34,820 nucleotides of DNA, from contig NZ_BCWI01000025.1 in the NCBI RefSeq assembly GCF_001592125.1, positions 1-34,820 of the forward strand, read 5' to 3'. How positions within the stretch are numbered: position 1 is the first letter of the stretch; each line of letters starts with the position of its first letter. The translations under genes were made by a program, and so were the position numbers. This DNA is from Microbacterium hominis NBRC 15708. GTDB taxonomy: Bacteria; Actinomycetota; Actinomycetes; Actinomycetales; Microbacteriaceae. The notes under the pieces were generated by a model. The model ran no database searches, was not told where the DNA came from, and saw only the letters and a program-made list of their open reading frames with translations. Positions 6,268-13,014 of this stretch are shown here, one piece after another.

Positions 6268-6483
6268 TTAGAGCTGTCCCGCCCAGATGCCGCACTCGAC
6301 CTTGGCGGCTGTCGCGTATGTCCTGCACTCCAGGGCAATGGGGCATCGAGCGCAGATGGCGACGCACTCGGCCAGTTGCTCATCGCTCAGCCGGTCAGCC
6401 GTGAACAGCGCGCGTCCATCGCACGGAGGGGTGTAGTCCTCCAGTGCGGCGTTGAGCGCATCCCAGGCGGCTTCAGCGTTCAT
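6268..6483 (-). CDS. WhiB-like iron-sulfur protein, short C terminus
   Basis: A 71-aa protein with the four-cysteine WhiB pattern: Cys21, then Cys44-x2-Cys47-x5-Cys53, plus the 'GIWAG' turn at residues 65-69 (GVWGG in classical members). These residues hold a 4Fe-4S cluster and contact the primary sigma factor in characterised WhiB proteins. The chain stops two residues after the turn, so the basic C-terminal DNA-binding tail of WhiB regulators is missing. Such minimal WhiB proteins are known from actinophages. It could act only through sigma-factor binding, modifying host transcription. The ATG overlaps the stop of the upstream gene (ATGA). Confidence 0.85.
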   Translation of the reverse strand: MNAEAAWDALNAALEDYTPPCDGRALFTADRLSDEQLAECVAICARCPIALECRTYATAAKVECGIWAGQL

Positions 6484-6701
6484 CGTGGGAGGCGGTACTT
6501 CCGCATGACGCGCCCGGTGCCACTACGCCGCGCCGCGCGACCGTCGTACACGGCCTGCACCTGGCCCGCATCGATGGCCTTCTTGAGGAGCTGGCGCACG
6601 GTGCTCTCGGCCAGGTCGCCACACGCGGCCACCAGATCAGGGAGGGTGTGGTGCTCACCATCGGCCAGGGTGGCGGTGATGCGCTCCCACGCGGCAGACA
6701 A
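6480..6701 (-). CDS. Small winged-helix-like DNA-binding protein (possibly 3' part of a frameshifted gene)
   Basis: 73 residues if the TTG at 6701 is used. 'LPDLVAACGDLAESTVRQLLKKAIDAGQVQAVYDG' (read in parts) resembles a helix-turn-helix followed by a beta wing, ending in a basic 'TGRVMRKYRLPR'. Its stop overlaps the WhiB-like start (ATGA), which keeps the operon coupled. There is no ribosome site before the TTG, so translation most plausibly depended on the start at 6826 before the frame was broken. A role as a regulator within the operon is inferred. Confidence 0.55.
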   Translation of the reverse strand: MSAAWERITATLADGEHHTLPDLVAACGDLAESTVRQLLKKAIDAGQVQAVYDGRAARRSGTGRVMRKYRLPR

Positions 6702-6826
6702 CCGTGTGCCAGCGGTGATCCGTCATTCTCGACGACAGCCGCATAGGGGTCCACACGAGCGGTGCTCGCAAGCGTCGGCTCAGGCGCGGACTCGGCGGTG
6801 GCCTCGGGCGTCGTGGTCTTGCTCAT
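6480..6826 (-). pseudogene. Probable single gene with a frameshift: acidic N terminus plus winged helix
   Basis: The ATG at 6826 has a strong GGAAGGA ribosome site and overlaps the preceding stop (ATGA). Its frame gives a Thr/Ala/Glu-rich N terminus ('MSKTTTPEATAES') up to about 'VDPYAAVVENDGS'. From about 6700 the sensible protein lies in another frame, the winged-helix-like ORF 6480-6701. That ORF has only a TTG start, no ribosome site and an in-frame stop just upstream. The distance 6480-6826 is 347 nt, one base short of a whole number of codons. A one-base loss, real or a sequencing error, is the simplest reading. The alternatives are two separate genes or recoding; no slippery heptamer is seen. 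Confidence 0.5.
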
Positions 6827-7071
6827 GATGTGATTCCTTCCGATGAGGGGTGAGGTAGCGGCGCTGGGTCCGCCTGCCGTGGACTGTCCACAGCGGGTGT
6901 ACGAGGTGCCCGTGGCCGGAGCAGGCTCGGCACGATCACGACGGTGGCCTGTTCGCGGTCGACCTTGATCCACGCGGGGATGCCGTCAACGTCCTCCGTC
7001 ACGGTGACCTGCTCAATGGTCGTGTGCTGGCCGTGGAGCGATTCCAGATCGCCAGGCTCACGCTCGGTCAC
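6823..7071 (-). CDS. Hypothetical 82-aa protein
   Basis: An 82-aa protein with a GTG start at 7071 overlapping the stop of the preceding gene (GTGA); its own stop overlaps the next start (ATGA). Residues 10-50 appear beta-rich ('TTIEQVTVTEDVDGIPAWIKVDREQ' in pieces, then 'ATVVIVPSLL'). The last 30 residues are Pro/Arg/Ser-rich and likely disordered. No family is recognised. The tight coupling on both sides supports it being a real gene. Confidence 0.65.
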   Translation of the reverse strand: MTEREPGDLESLHGQHTTIEQVTVTEDVDGIPAWIKVDREQATVVIVPSLLRPRAPRTPAVDSPRQADPAPLPHPSSEGITS

Positions 7072-7379
7072 GAGTACGCCTCCTCGTCGTCTTCGAGGTC
7101 GTCTTCCTCGATGACCGCATACAGGCGGACAGGCAGGTCAGGGCCGAAGCGGTACACGTCGGGGTAGCGGGCGTTGAGGAGCCGTCCGTTGTGCAACTCG
7201 CTCAGGGCGCGCACCATGCTCTCCCTGTCGGGGAAGGTGTGCACTTCGATCTCGGGGTTCTCGCGGGTGCCGGCGAGCGTGGCATACCCGTACAGGTTCT
7301 CGGCCCCCGGCACGAGCAGGATCGCGCTCGTCGCGGAGGCCAGGTGGGCATCGTGGAGGCTGTAGTTTGCGGTCGGCAT
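7068..7379 (-). CDS. Hypothetical 103-aa protein with acidic tail, first gene of the WhiB operon
   Basis: A 103-aa protein from ATG 7379 (MPTANYSLHDAHLAS). The ribosome site is weak, and a longer in-frame frame upstream lacks a better start. It looks like a small alpha/beta domain: 'SAILLVPGAENLYGYATL', then 'IEVHTFPDRESMVRALSEL' and 'VYRFGPDLPVRLYAVIEED', ending in an acidic 'EEDDLEDDEEAYS'. Acidic short proteins of mobile elements include DNA mimics such as anti-restriction proteins, but there is no specific match. It starts a run of four genes linked by 4-nt overlaps down to the WhiB-like gene. Confidence 0.65.
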   Translation of the reverse strand: MPTANYSLHDAHLASATSAILLVPGAENLYGYATLAGTRENPEIEVHTFPDRESMVRALSELHNGRLLNARYPDVYRFGPDLPVRLYAVIEEDDLEDDEEAYS

Positions 7380-7664
7380 GCAAGGCAGTTTTGCCAGCCG
7401 GTGTAGGCCTCCGCAGGTCGAGAAATGACCCCGGCAGACGCGCGACCTAGTACCCGTAAGCAAAATTCGTACGGCAATTCGTGCGCGTCCCTGGCGTGTC
7501 GCGTGGGCACGTGTGGCCGTAGCGCCGAGGCAGGCTGGCAGGGGTCTCTCTCAGCGCTCCCTGGCTCCCGCCAGCGTCGTTGGGGCGCGGGGCATAGGTG
7601 TTGGGTAGGGGCGCGCCTGTTGCGGTCTCCCTGGTCCTGCCTGCTGTGCGCCGTGCAGACAGCA

Positions 7665-7700
7665 CGAGACCCCCAGCCGTGCTACGGGCCAGGGGTCTCG
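7665..7700. terminator. Terminator hairpin (element family copy 3)
   Basis: CGAGACCCC (7665-7673) pairs exactly with GGGGTCTCG (7692-7700) over an 18-nt loop. It lies about 380 nt downstream of the primase-helicase stop. The arms match copies 1 and 2 except for the outer base pair, which changed on both sides (A-T to C-G), so pairing is conserved. Confidence 0.6.
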
Positions 7701-7991
7701 CAGGTGGATTGTCGGGATGGGTGCGGTTCCTGACAATGCGTCCATCGGGGTCGGGCGGATTCGTACGTGTCAGCCGTGTGCCTCACGCGGTGCATCGCGT
7801 GGACGGCATCGACGTCGTCCGGGGTCAGGCGGCGCGCGACATGCCGTGCTAAATGTGCGCATGATCTAGAGCCCTTTCGATTGATGGTGTTGCCGGTCCG
7901 AGACAGCCGGGGATCGGCGCGTTCGTTCGCGCGTGGCGTGCGGTTGTCGTGTTCTGATGTGCCTTCGGCTGTGACGCCGGGCGCTCTTCCC

Positions 7992-8015
7992 GTGTGGATC
8001 GACGGATGTCCACAC
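7992..8015. repeat. Inverted pair GTGTGGA/TCCACAC with DnaA-box-like site
   Basis: GTGTGGA (7992-7998) and TCCACAC (8009-8015) form a 7-bp inverted repeat with a 10-bp spacer. ATGTCCACA (8006-8014) differs from the actinobacterial DnaA box TTGTCCACA only at the first base. It lies 60 bp downstream of the replication gene. Confidence 0.35.
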
Positions 8016-8075
8016 AGCCGTCGGGGTGTTCCAGTAGTCATGCGTTGCCCTGCTTGGAGCGGCCGGAGTGCCTAC

Positions 8076-10088
8076 CTAGTGGGCTTGCGCGCGGGGGGGA
8101 CCTGCCACCACTGCAACGACTGGCACGACTGTGTTTGGGCTACTAGTGGTGCTAGTTGTTGTAGTTGTTCTCTCTCCCTTGGGGTCCTGCAACGACTGGC
8201 CACCACCGGGCAGGTCCCAGAACGTGACGCGGGGGTATCCGCCCTGCGTGACCTTGACCTGAATCCGCTTGCGCGCCCTCTGCAAAGCGGCCTCCGAGTG
8301 ACCCGCCCGCTTGCCCTCGTCCTTGACCTTTGACGATGCGATGGGGCCGTTGATCTCCAGGTAGTCGTGGAGCCACGCGGCGGCTTCTCCCGTGACGGTG
8401 TGGTCGCCTTCGGTGCCAGCGCGGTCCATCACCGACCCGATGGACTCCGTGAGCTCTTCGCCCCACACGACGCGACCAGTCCACGCGGTGCCCTCCTCGG
8501 TGCGGATCGGCGCTGACTCGATGCTGAAGCTCAGAGTTGGCATGTCGTCACGGCCGAGGTTGTTCTTGGGCGTGCCGAAGAGCTTTCGTTGGCCGGTCTC
8601 GTCGTCGGGGTCGATGATGACGGTGTGCACCGAGCGCGCCACCGCCGTGAACGCCTTGGACGCCATCACAAGCTGGAGCGGGTCGGTCGAGCCGGACTTG
8701 TTGTGGTGCATCAGGCCGATCACGGCCATGCCCGTGCGGTCGGCAACGTCCACGAGGGGTTCCAACGCGATCCGCACCTCTGCGTCCTTGTGCGTGTCGA
8801 GTTCGCCGAGGCGGCTCATGAGCGGGTCCAGCAGGAGTAGCCCGGCGTCGACCTGCACAGCCGCCTGCTCCAGTTCGTGGAGATCGTGGACAAGGTTGAG
8901 TCCCACGTGGATGTCGTCGGCGGTGCGCACCCGAACCCGGAACACCCTGTCGAGGTCGGCGTCTGCCGCCATCAAGCGCGGCACGATGGTGTGCTCCCAC
9001 GAGTCCTCAGTGGCGGCAATCAGCACCGCGCGCGGCTTGCCGAACGACTCGCCCGGAAGCTCCCCACGAGTGACCCTCGCCGCGATCCAATACGCCGTCG
9101 TTGACTTGCCGATGCCCTCCCGGCCTGCCAACAGAGCCAGCGTGCCGAGCGCGATCCTGCCCGTCCACATCCAGAACACGGGGCGCGGCTTGATAGCCGA
9201 TGCCGGGGTGAGCTGGAGCGTGCGCGAGCGCACCTTGCCGTCCTCAGCGGGCGTCTTGTTCGATGCCTTCTTGTCCTTCTTCGGCTCCTGCCAGTCGTGC
9301 TCCATCCGCGAGATTGCCTTGCCGAACGCGCGGTCGAACGCGATGCCGTACTGGGTGCGGTGCTCGGGGTACTCACGACTCCAGCGCTCGCGGGCGATAT
9401 CGTATGCCTGCCGCCTGCCATACCCGTGCTTCAGGCTCCGGACGATGGGCGTCAGCAACGTGAGCAAGTCCGGGTTGCTCATGCCCTGGAGCGGCACCTT
9501 GCGCACCAAGTGGCGCGTCTCGTGGCGAGGCTCCGGAGACCGCTCGGCCTCCAGCCAGGCCTCTACGTCTGCCGCGTCGTAGTCGGTGGCACCCTTGTGG
9601 ACGATGGCCCACTCCGGAGCCGGTGCCAGCGAGGGCTTCTTGTCAAGAATCGGCCCGTTGTAGAAAATGACCCCGTTGCCACTGCGGATGTCCACACCGT
9701 CGAGGCGTGTGCCGTCGGACAGTATGAGGTTGGTTGCGATGGTGAGCTGTTCGCCCTTGGGCGCGCGGTAGACATGGTGCTGGCCCTTGCCTGATCGACT
9801 GTTGTACGAGAGCGTGCGCGGCAAAGGCAGGCCAGCCTCGGCGACACGGGCAACCCCGTCCTTGCCGTTCTTCACGTCGAGGTCGACCCCCACCAGCCCG
9901 GACATGCCCGCGTGAACGCCAAGCCGCGCGTTGGGCCAGCGCTTCCACCAGCGCCGGATGGTCGCCGCATCGGTCGTGGCTTCCGCCGTCCACTGGACAT
10001 GCCCCTTGCCGAGCGCGTCGTTCCACGGGAAGACGTACCAGCCGATGCGGGCCAGACTGATAGCGACGTCCACGGTGTCCGCTGTCAC
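8076..10088 (-). CDS. Replication protein: primase-polymerase fused to RecA-like helicase
   Basis: A 670-aa protein. Residues 1-165 form a bifunctional primase/polymerase (Prim-Pol) domain, with catalytic 'GVDLDV' (Asp69, Asp71), 'SGKGQHHVY' (99-107) and 'GVDIRSGNGV' (131-140). Residues about 300-540 form a RepA/KaiC-like ATPase, with Walker A 'GREGIGKST' (322-330) and a Walker B 'GLLLLDPLM'. A winged-helix-like segment follows near 575-625 ('GPIASSKVKDEGKRAGHS'). The C-terminal 35 residues are low complexity (Thr run, then Val/Pro). It should prime and unwind DNA for autonomous replication of the excised element. The GTG start overlaps the preceding stop (GTGA). The 3' end carries the nested repeats at 8097-8218. 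Related fusions occur in satellites, plasmids and prophages. Confidence 0.92.
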   Translation of the reverse strand: MTADTVDVAISLARIGWYVFPWNDALGKGHVQWTAEATTDAATIRRWWKRWPNARLGVHAGMSGLVGVDLDVKNGKDGVARVAEAGLPLPRTLSYNSRSGKGQHHVYRAPKGEQLTIATNLILSDGTRLDGVDIRSGNGVIFYNGPILDKKPSLAPAPEWAIVHKGATDYDAADVEAWLEAERSPEPRHETRHLVRKVPLQGMSNPDLLTLLTPIVRSLKHGYGRRQAYDIARERWSREYPEHRTQYGIAFDRAFGKAISRMEHDWQEPKKDKKASNKTPAEDGKVRSRTLQLTPASAIKPRPVFWMWTGRIALGTLALLAGREGIGKSTTAYWIAARVTRGELPGESFGKPRAVLIAATEDSWEHTIVPRLMAADADLDRVFRVRVRTADDIHVGLNLVHDLHELEQAAVQVDAGLLLLDPLMSRLGELDTHKDAEVRIALEPLVDVADRTGMAVIGLMHHNKSGSTDPLQLVMASKAFTAVARSVHTVIIDPDDETGQRKLFGTPKNNLGRDDMPTLSFSIESAPIRTEEGTAWTGRVVWGEELTESIGSVMDRAGTEGDHTVTGEAAAWLHDYLEINGPIASSKVKDEGKRAGHSEAALQRARKRIQVKVTQGGYPRVTFWDLPGGGQSLQDPKGERTTTTTSTTSSPNTVVPVVAVVAGPPRAQAH
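8097..8218. repeat. Nested inverted and direct repeats, candidate replication origin
   Basis: Outer inverted repeats GGGACCTGCC (8097-8106) and GGCAGGTCCC (8209-8218) match exactly. Inside are exact 13-bp direct repeats CTGCAACGACTGG at 8111-8123 and 8187-8199, with an extra CACGACTG at 8124-8131. The core between them (about 8124-8180) is markedly less GC-rich, with TTG/TAG triplets. In the overlapping primase-helicase gene the two direct repeats are read in different frames (QSLQ versus PVVA), so conservation is at DNA level. Iterons flanking an easily melted segment in a rep gene are a known origin layout; origin activity is inferred. Confidence 0.55.
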
Positions 10089-10297
10089 TTCGACCCTCCC
10101 GTGCGCAGGAGGCCGGACAGGCGCTTGATCTGCTCGGGAGTGAGTGGAGGGGCGACAGCGATGGCACGCTCGATAGCGTCAGCGATCTGGGCCTCTGCCA
10201 GGTTGCGACGCGCGACGGTCTCGCGCTCGGGGTCCTTGAGACGGACTGCAACGGCGACGTGCGCCGATGCCTTGAGGGTACGAGTGACGGTAGCCAC
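10085..10297 (-). CDS. Hypothetical 70-aa protein preceding the replication gene
   Basis: A 70-aa protein. The GTG at 10297 is chosen because GAAGGA lies about 7 nt upstream. It begins 'MATVTRTLKASAHVAVAVR', then has a charged helix ('DPERETVARRNLAEAQIADAIERAI' in parts) and a C-terminal 'PLTPEQIKRLSGLLRTG'. No family is recognised; the size and charge fit a small DNA-binding or copy-control protein. Its stop overlaps the primase-helicase start (GTGA), so its translation rate probably sets that of the replication protein. Its ribosome site lies in a sequence that can form two mutually exclusive hairpins (10298-10337). Confidence 0.65.
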   Translation of the reverse strand: MATVTRTLKASAHVAVAVRLKDPERETVARRNLAEAQIADAIERAIAVAPPLTPEQIKRLSGLLRTGGSK

Positions 10298-10337
10298 GGG
10301 AGTTTCCTTCGCGAATTGAAGTAACTCCCGCGAAGGA
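10298..10337 (-). promoter_or_regulatory. Leader with two competing hairpins over the ribosome site
   Basis: On the minus-strand transcript, UCCUUCGCG (10337-10329) can pair with CGCGAAGGA (10313-10305), which contains the GAAGGA ribosome site. GGGAGUU (10329-10323) can pair with AACUCCC (10304-10298), which ends at the GTG start. The arms alternate A-B-A'-B' with no spacer in two of the three loops, so both stems are unlikely to form fully together. The first stem hides the ribosome site; the second leaves it in a loop. Confidence 0.5.
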
Positions 10338-10443
10338 GGCTCGACCGGACTGGCCACGGCACCTGGAGCATCCAGGCATTTTGATGCCGCACTGTGGCCC
10401 TGATGTTTACAGCGCCGACCACCAGCGCTTGGGTATAGCTAGC

Positions 10444-10719
10444 TTAGACCATGACTCGTTCGTCGTTGCGGACGGCCTCGGCGATCTTCGACTGAATCTC
10501 GTCGTGGGTGAACACCGGAGTGTTTCCGCACGGGCACTCGAACACCGGGCGAGGGTACGCCTGAAGGCCATTCGGCCCGACCTCGATATGAAAGTCCTTG
10601 TCGGAGGCGTGCTGATCGCTACGGACCCACACGCCATCGGCGGCATACCACGAGTACCGAGCGAGCGTGCGCTCGTCGTTCTTGCAGAACACCTTGATGG
10701 TGGTTCGTTGGTGGGCCAT
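10444..10719 (-). CDS. Hypothetical 91-aa protein with CPCG motif
   Basis: A 91-aa protein from ATG 10719 (MAHQRTTIKVFCKNDER) to a TAA stop; the longer in-frame frame upstream looks like a shadow. Residues 5-50 suggest beta strands ('TIKVFCKNDERTLARYSWY'), followed by 'FECPCGNTPVFTHDEIQSKI', where the CxC pair could bind metal with Cys12 or His. No family is recognised. The ribosome site is weak. It lies 146 nt upstream of the replication pair in the same direction and could be its first gene. Confidence 0.55.
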   Translation of the reverse strand: MAHQRTTIKVFCKNDERTLARYSWYAADGVWVRSDQHASDKDFHIEVGPNGLQAYPRPVFECPCGNTPVFTHDEIQSKIAEAVRNDERVMV

Positions 10720-10954
10720 GCCAACAAGCTTTGCCCAGCCGCCCACCAGCGGCCAAATTCTCCGGGACCGCTCGGCGCGCCGCATAGCGGTTGTAGGGCA
10801 CGTATTGCCCCATCCCCTGCGACCGCCTGTCGTCCCGGGGTGCCGTGGGTAGGTGCCAAGGTAGGCCGGTGCCCGCTGGCGACCCCTGCTACCTCTCGAG
10901 CGACCAGCGCAGAGACGGCATACCGGCGCACCGGGCGCTGTCGGTGCCGACCGG

Positions 10955-10960
10955 TAGATT
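10955..10960 (+). promoter_or_regulatory. Candidate -10 box TAGATT, leaderless start
   Basis: TAGATT ends 7 nt before the ATG at 10968. There is no Shine-Dalgarno sequence before that ATG, so the transcript probably begins at or next to the start codon. Confidence 0.5.
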
Positions 10961-10967
10961 GCTCGAC

Positions 10968-11696
10968 ATGACCGAGATGTTGGCGGCGCTACTGGGTGCC
11001 CTCGTTGGTGGACTTCTGTCCGCTTGGGTGGGATCACGCCAGACCGCGAAGGTGCTGAACCACGAGACGGAGTTAGCGGCGACGGAACGGCGGGAGGCGC
11101 AACGTGTCGATGAGGAGCGCCGACGGACACTCGCGGCCGACCAGCTGATTGCGGCGCTCGCCGAGTTCATCACGGTTGATGCAGGCATCCATGATCGGTC
11201 GGCATCGTTCGTGAGAGTCGCCACGACCGAGGCCGTCCACCACGAACGAAACAAGCGCGCCGCCGCGTTGTTGCAAGCGAGTTCCACGCACTCCCATGCG
11301 CTCCCTGAAGACGTGCGCGAGCGTTGGGATGCGCTTATCTGGATGGTTCGCTTCAACCAGTCAAAGCAGGAAGAGCGTTCTGAGCGATTGCGACGGCGCG
11401 ATGCGAGCGACCTACTCAACTACATCGAGTACGTCAGGCGGTCCCTGTGCGCGATCACCGAGGGCGTCCCCATACCGCCGCACTACCTTGCACCGAACGT
11501 ACGTCGAGATGAGGCCCGAATCTGGGGGTTCAAACCCGAGGATGGCACGGAGCCTGACCTGAGCGAGTGGCAACTTCGGGACCGCTTGGTTGGCAAGGTG
11601 ACCTTCAACACGGGTGAGGTTCGCTGGTACGGCCCGAATGGGCTTGTCGTGGAACTGCCTAGGGAACACGTCGACACTGACGAGCCTGAAGACTAG
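10968..11696 (+). CDS. Membrane-anchored hypothetical protein
   Basis: A 242-aa protein. The ATG at 10968 is chosen because a TAGATT -10 box lies 7 nt upstream (leaderless). Residues 4-22 form an N-terminal membrane anchor ('MLAALLGALVGGLLSAWVG'). It is followed by a highly charged coiled-coil-like helix (about 25-65), a helical domain, and a C-terminal region with beta character ('GKVTFNTGEVRWYGPNGLVV'). No family is recognised; the layout, a short anchor, coiled coil and cytoplasmic domain, recurs among small cargo genes next to integrases. Its TAG stop overlaps the integrase stop (shared CTAG at 11693-11696), so the genes converge with no terminator between them. Confidence 0.7.
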   Translation: MTEMLAALLGALVGGLLSAWVGSRQTAKVLNHETELAATERREAQRVDEERRRTLAADQLIAALAEFITVDAGIHDRSASFVRVATTEAVHHERNKRAAALLQASSTHSHALPEDVRERWDALIWMVRFNQSKQEERSERLRRRDASDLLNYIEYVRRSLCAITEGVPIPPHYLAPNVRRDEARIWGFKPEDGTEPDLSEWQLRDRLVGKVTFNTGEVRWYGPNGLVVELPREHVDTDEPED

Positions 11697-12991
11697 AGGA
11701 CTCGACCCTTCCAAGCCACCTGCACGCTCTCGGGGTCGAAGCCCTTCTTCCCTCGCTTGCCCCGGAGTAGGTACACCGTCATCAGGGTGTCGATCAGTGC
11801 TCTCTGCCGGTCGCGTTCGAGTGCGGCCACACCAGCGGCCATCTCCTCGTCGCTGAGCATCACAGCAGGTGCGTCGACGCCATCGAGCAAGCGGTCAAGC
11901 TCAGCCAGCCGTGCATTCAGCCGCTCGACGTGGTCGCGCACTTCAGCGCCGGTCATGGTGCCGTCGGCCACGAGGCCCGCGAGTGTGGCCTTGCGCTCGG
12001 TGAGGGTCGCGTGCTCGTCACGTAGCGGGTCGGCGTCCACATCAGGGGTCAGCGCGGCCAGTGCATCCGGCTGTGTCAGACGGGCCTCGGCCAGCCTCAT
12101 TACGAAGTCGTCGATGGGTGCCATCGTGCGGTTGAGATGGCACACCGGGCAGGCGTACCGGCCGCCAGCGCCAGCCGTGCGCACCGTGGGGTGATCGTCG
12201 CACTCGCCACATCGGAACAGGCTCGTGCCGAGATGCTTGCGCGCCGTGGACCCGGTGCGGTTGGTGATGCGTGCCGGGTCGGCCAGCCGTCGATTGACGC
12301 TGTCGAACAGCTCCCCGCTCACGATGGCCTCCCATTCACCCGTGCCCACGATCTCACCCTTGTAGACGCGACGGCCAGCGTAGCGAGGGTTCGTCAGAAG
12401 GGTGCGCACGGTGCTCGGGGTCAGATCGTACTTGCGCGCCAGCGTGCGGAGGGTCAGCCCGGTACTGAACCCCTCGAAAAGCTCGCGCACCACGTCGGCC
12501 TCATCCGGCACCAGCTCCCCGGCTGTCGTGTAGCCCTTGAGTCGTACGCCCTTCGGAACCCCGCCCTTGGCCGCGCGTTGTGCGTTGGCGCGGCTCTGAC
12601 GCTCGCCCTTGCGACGCACCTCGAAGCGGGCGATAGCCGCCAGCATGGACGCACGGAATTCCCCATCGGCTGTCGTCAGGTCGATCTCGCCATCGAGGGT
12701 CACCAGCATCAGCCCGTGGTCGATCAAGGTGTTCAGGTCACGGGTGGAGCGCACCACTCGGTCCAGGTCCACACCGATGACGACGTCCAGCTCATCCGAC
12801 GCGGCCAGCATCCTGCCCCACGCAGTCTGTGGGCCACGGACCTTGGACGCGCTCACGTCGTTGTCGATGAAGGTGGCCGCTACCGTCCACCCGCGTGCCG
12901 TGGCAAGTGCCGTCGTGCGCTCAGTCTGCCGCTCGATGCCCTCATCGTCGGACTTGGACTGGCGGAGGTACAGCGCGGCACGTTTGGGCAT
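11693..12991 (-). CDS. Large serine integrase
   Basis: A 432-aa protein from ATG 12991. Residues 1-145 are the resolvase-type catalytic domain, beginning 'MPKRAALYLRQSKSDDEG' with Ser12 as nucleophile, and including 'VDLDRVVRSTRDLN' and 'EFRASMLAAIARFEVRRKGER' (in parts). Residues 155-250 are the recombinase domain ('LTLRTLARKYDLTPSTVRTLL', 'NPRYAGRRVY'). Residues 261-284 hold a zinc ribbon (CGEC, then CPVC). A coiled-coil stretch lies at about 330-375. This is the phiC31/TG1 type of integrase, which joins attP to attB in one direction and needs a directionality factor for excision. It lies 23 nt from the ychF stop, so the att site is immediately beside it. Confidence 0.95.
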   Translation of the reverse strand: MPKRAALYLRQSKSDDEGIERQTERTTALATARGWTVAATFIDNDVSASKVRGPQTAWGRMLAASDELDVVIGVDLDRVVRSTRDLNTLIDHGLMLVTLDGEIDLTTADGEFRASMLAAIARFEVRRKGERQSRANAQRAAKGGVPKGVRLKGYTTAGELVPDEADVVRELFEGFSTGLTLRTLARKYDLTPSTVRTLLTNPRYAGRRVYKGEIVGTGEWEAIVSGELFDSVNRRLADPARITNRTGSTARKHLGTSLFRCGECDDHPTVRTAGAGGRYACPVCHLNRTMAPIDDFVMRLAEARLTQPDALAALTPDVDADPLRDEHATLTERKATLAGLVADGTMTGAEVRDHVERLNARLAELDRLLDGVDAPAVMLSDEEMAAGVAALERDRQRALIDTLMTVYLLRGKRGKKGFDPESVQVAWKGRVL

Positions 12992-13014
12992 AACCTCAAG
13001 TTTGCCTGAAATGC

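Larger units (their letters stand above)
7380..8075. other. 696-bp region without a convincing gene
   Basis: This is the longest gap in the element, between the stop of the primase-helicase gene and the start of the WhiB operon. It contains the terminator hairpin 7665-7700, an isolated GGGGTCTCT half-hairpin at 7541-7549, a GTGTGGA/TCCACAC inverted pair at 7992-8015 that includes a DnaA-box-like ATGTCCACA, and an unconvincing 119-codon frame on the minus strand (7682-8041). The leader of the 7379 gene includes GCAAAATTCG at about -81. It may hold replication or control sites. Confidence 0.55.

Noticed and set aside
7682..8041. 119-codon minus-strand frame (starts MTTGTPRRL)
   Set aside because: It runs into the terminator hairpin at 7665-7700, has poor ribosome-site support, and its composition (many Arg, His, Thr, Pro) is what non-coding high-GC DNA gives.
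8124..8180. Slipped-strand microsatellite at the Thr run of the primase-helicase
   Set aside because: The ACN triplets are irregular and too few; the region is better explained as part of the nested repeat structure.
10298..10337. H-type pseudoknot in the leader
   Set aside because: The arm order fits, but two connecting loops would have no nucleotides, so both stems cannot form fully; competing hairpins are the better reading.
1..13000. Second copy of the ychF 3' end (left attachment site)
   Set aside because: No stretch resembling the ychF end was found in the element part of the window, so the left end must lie outside.
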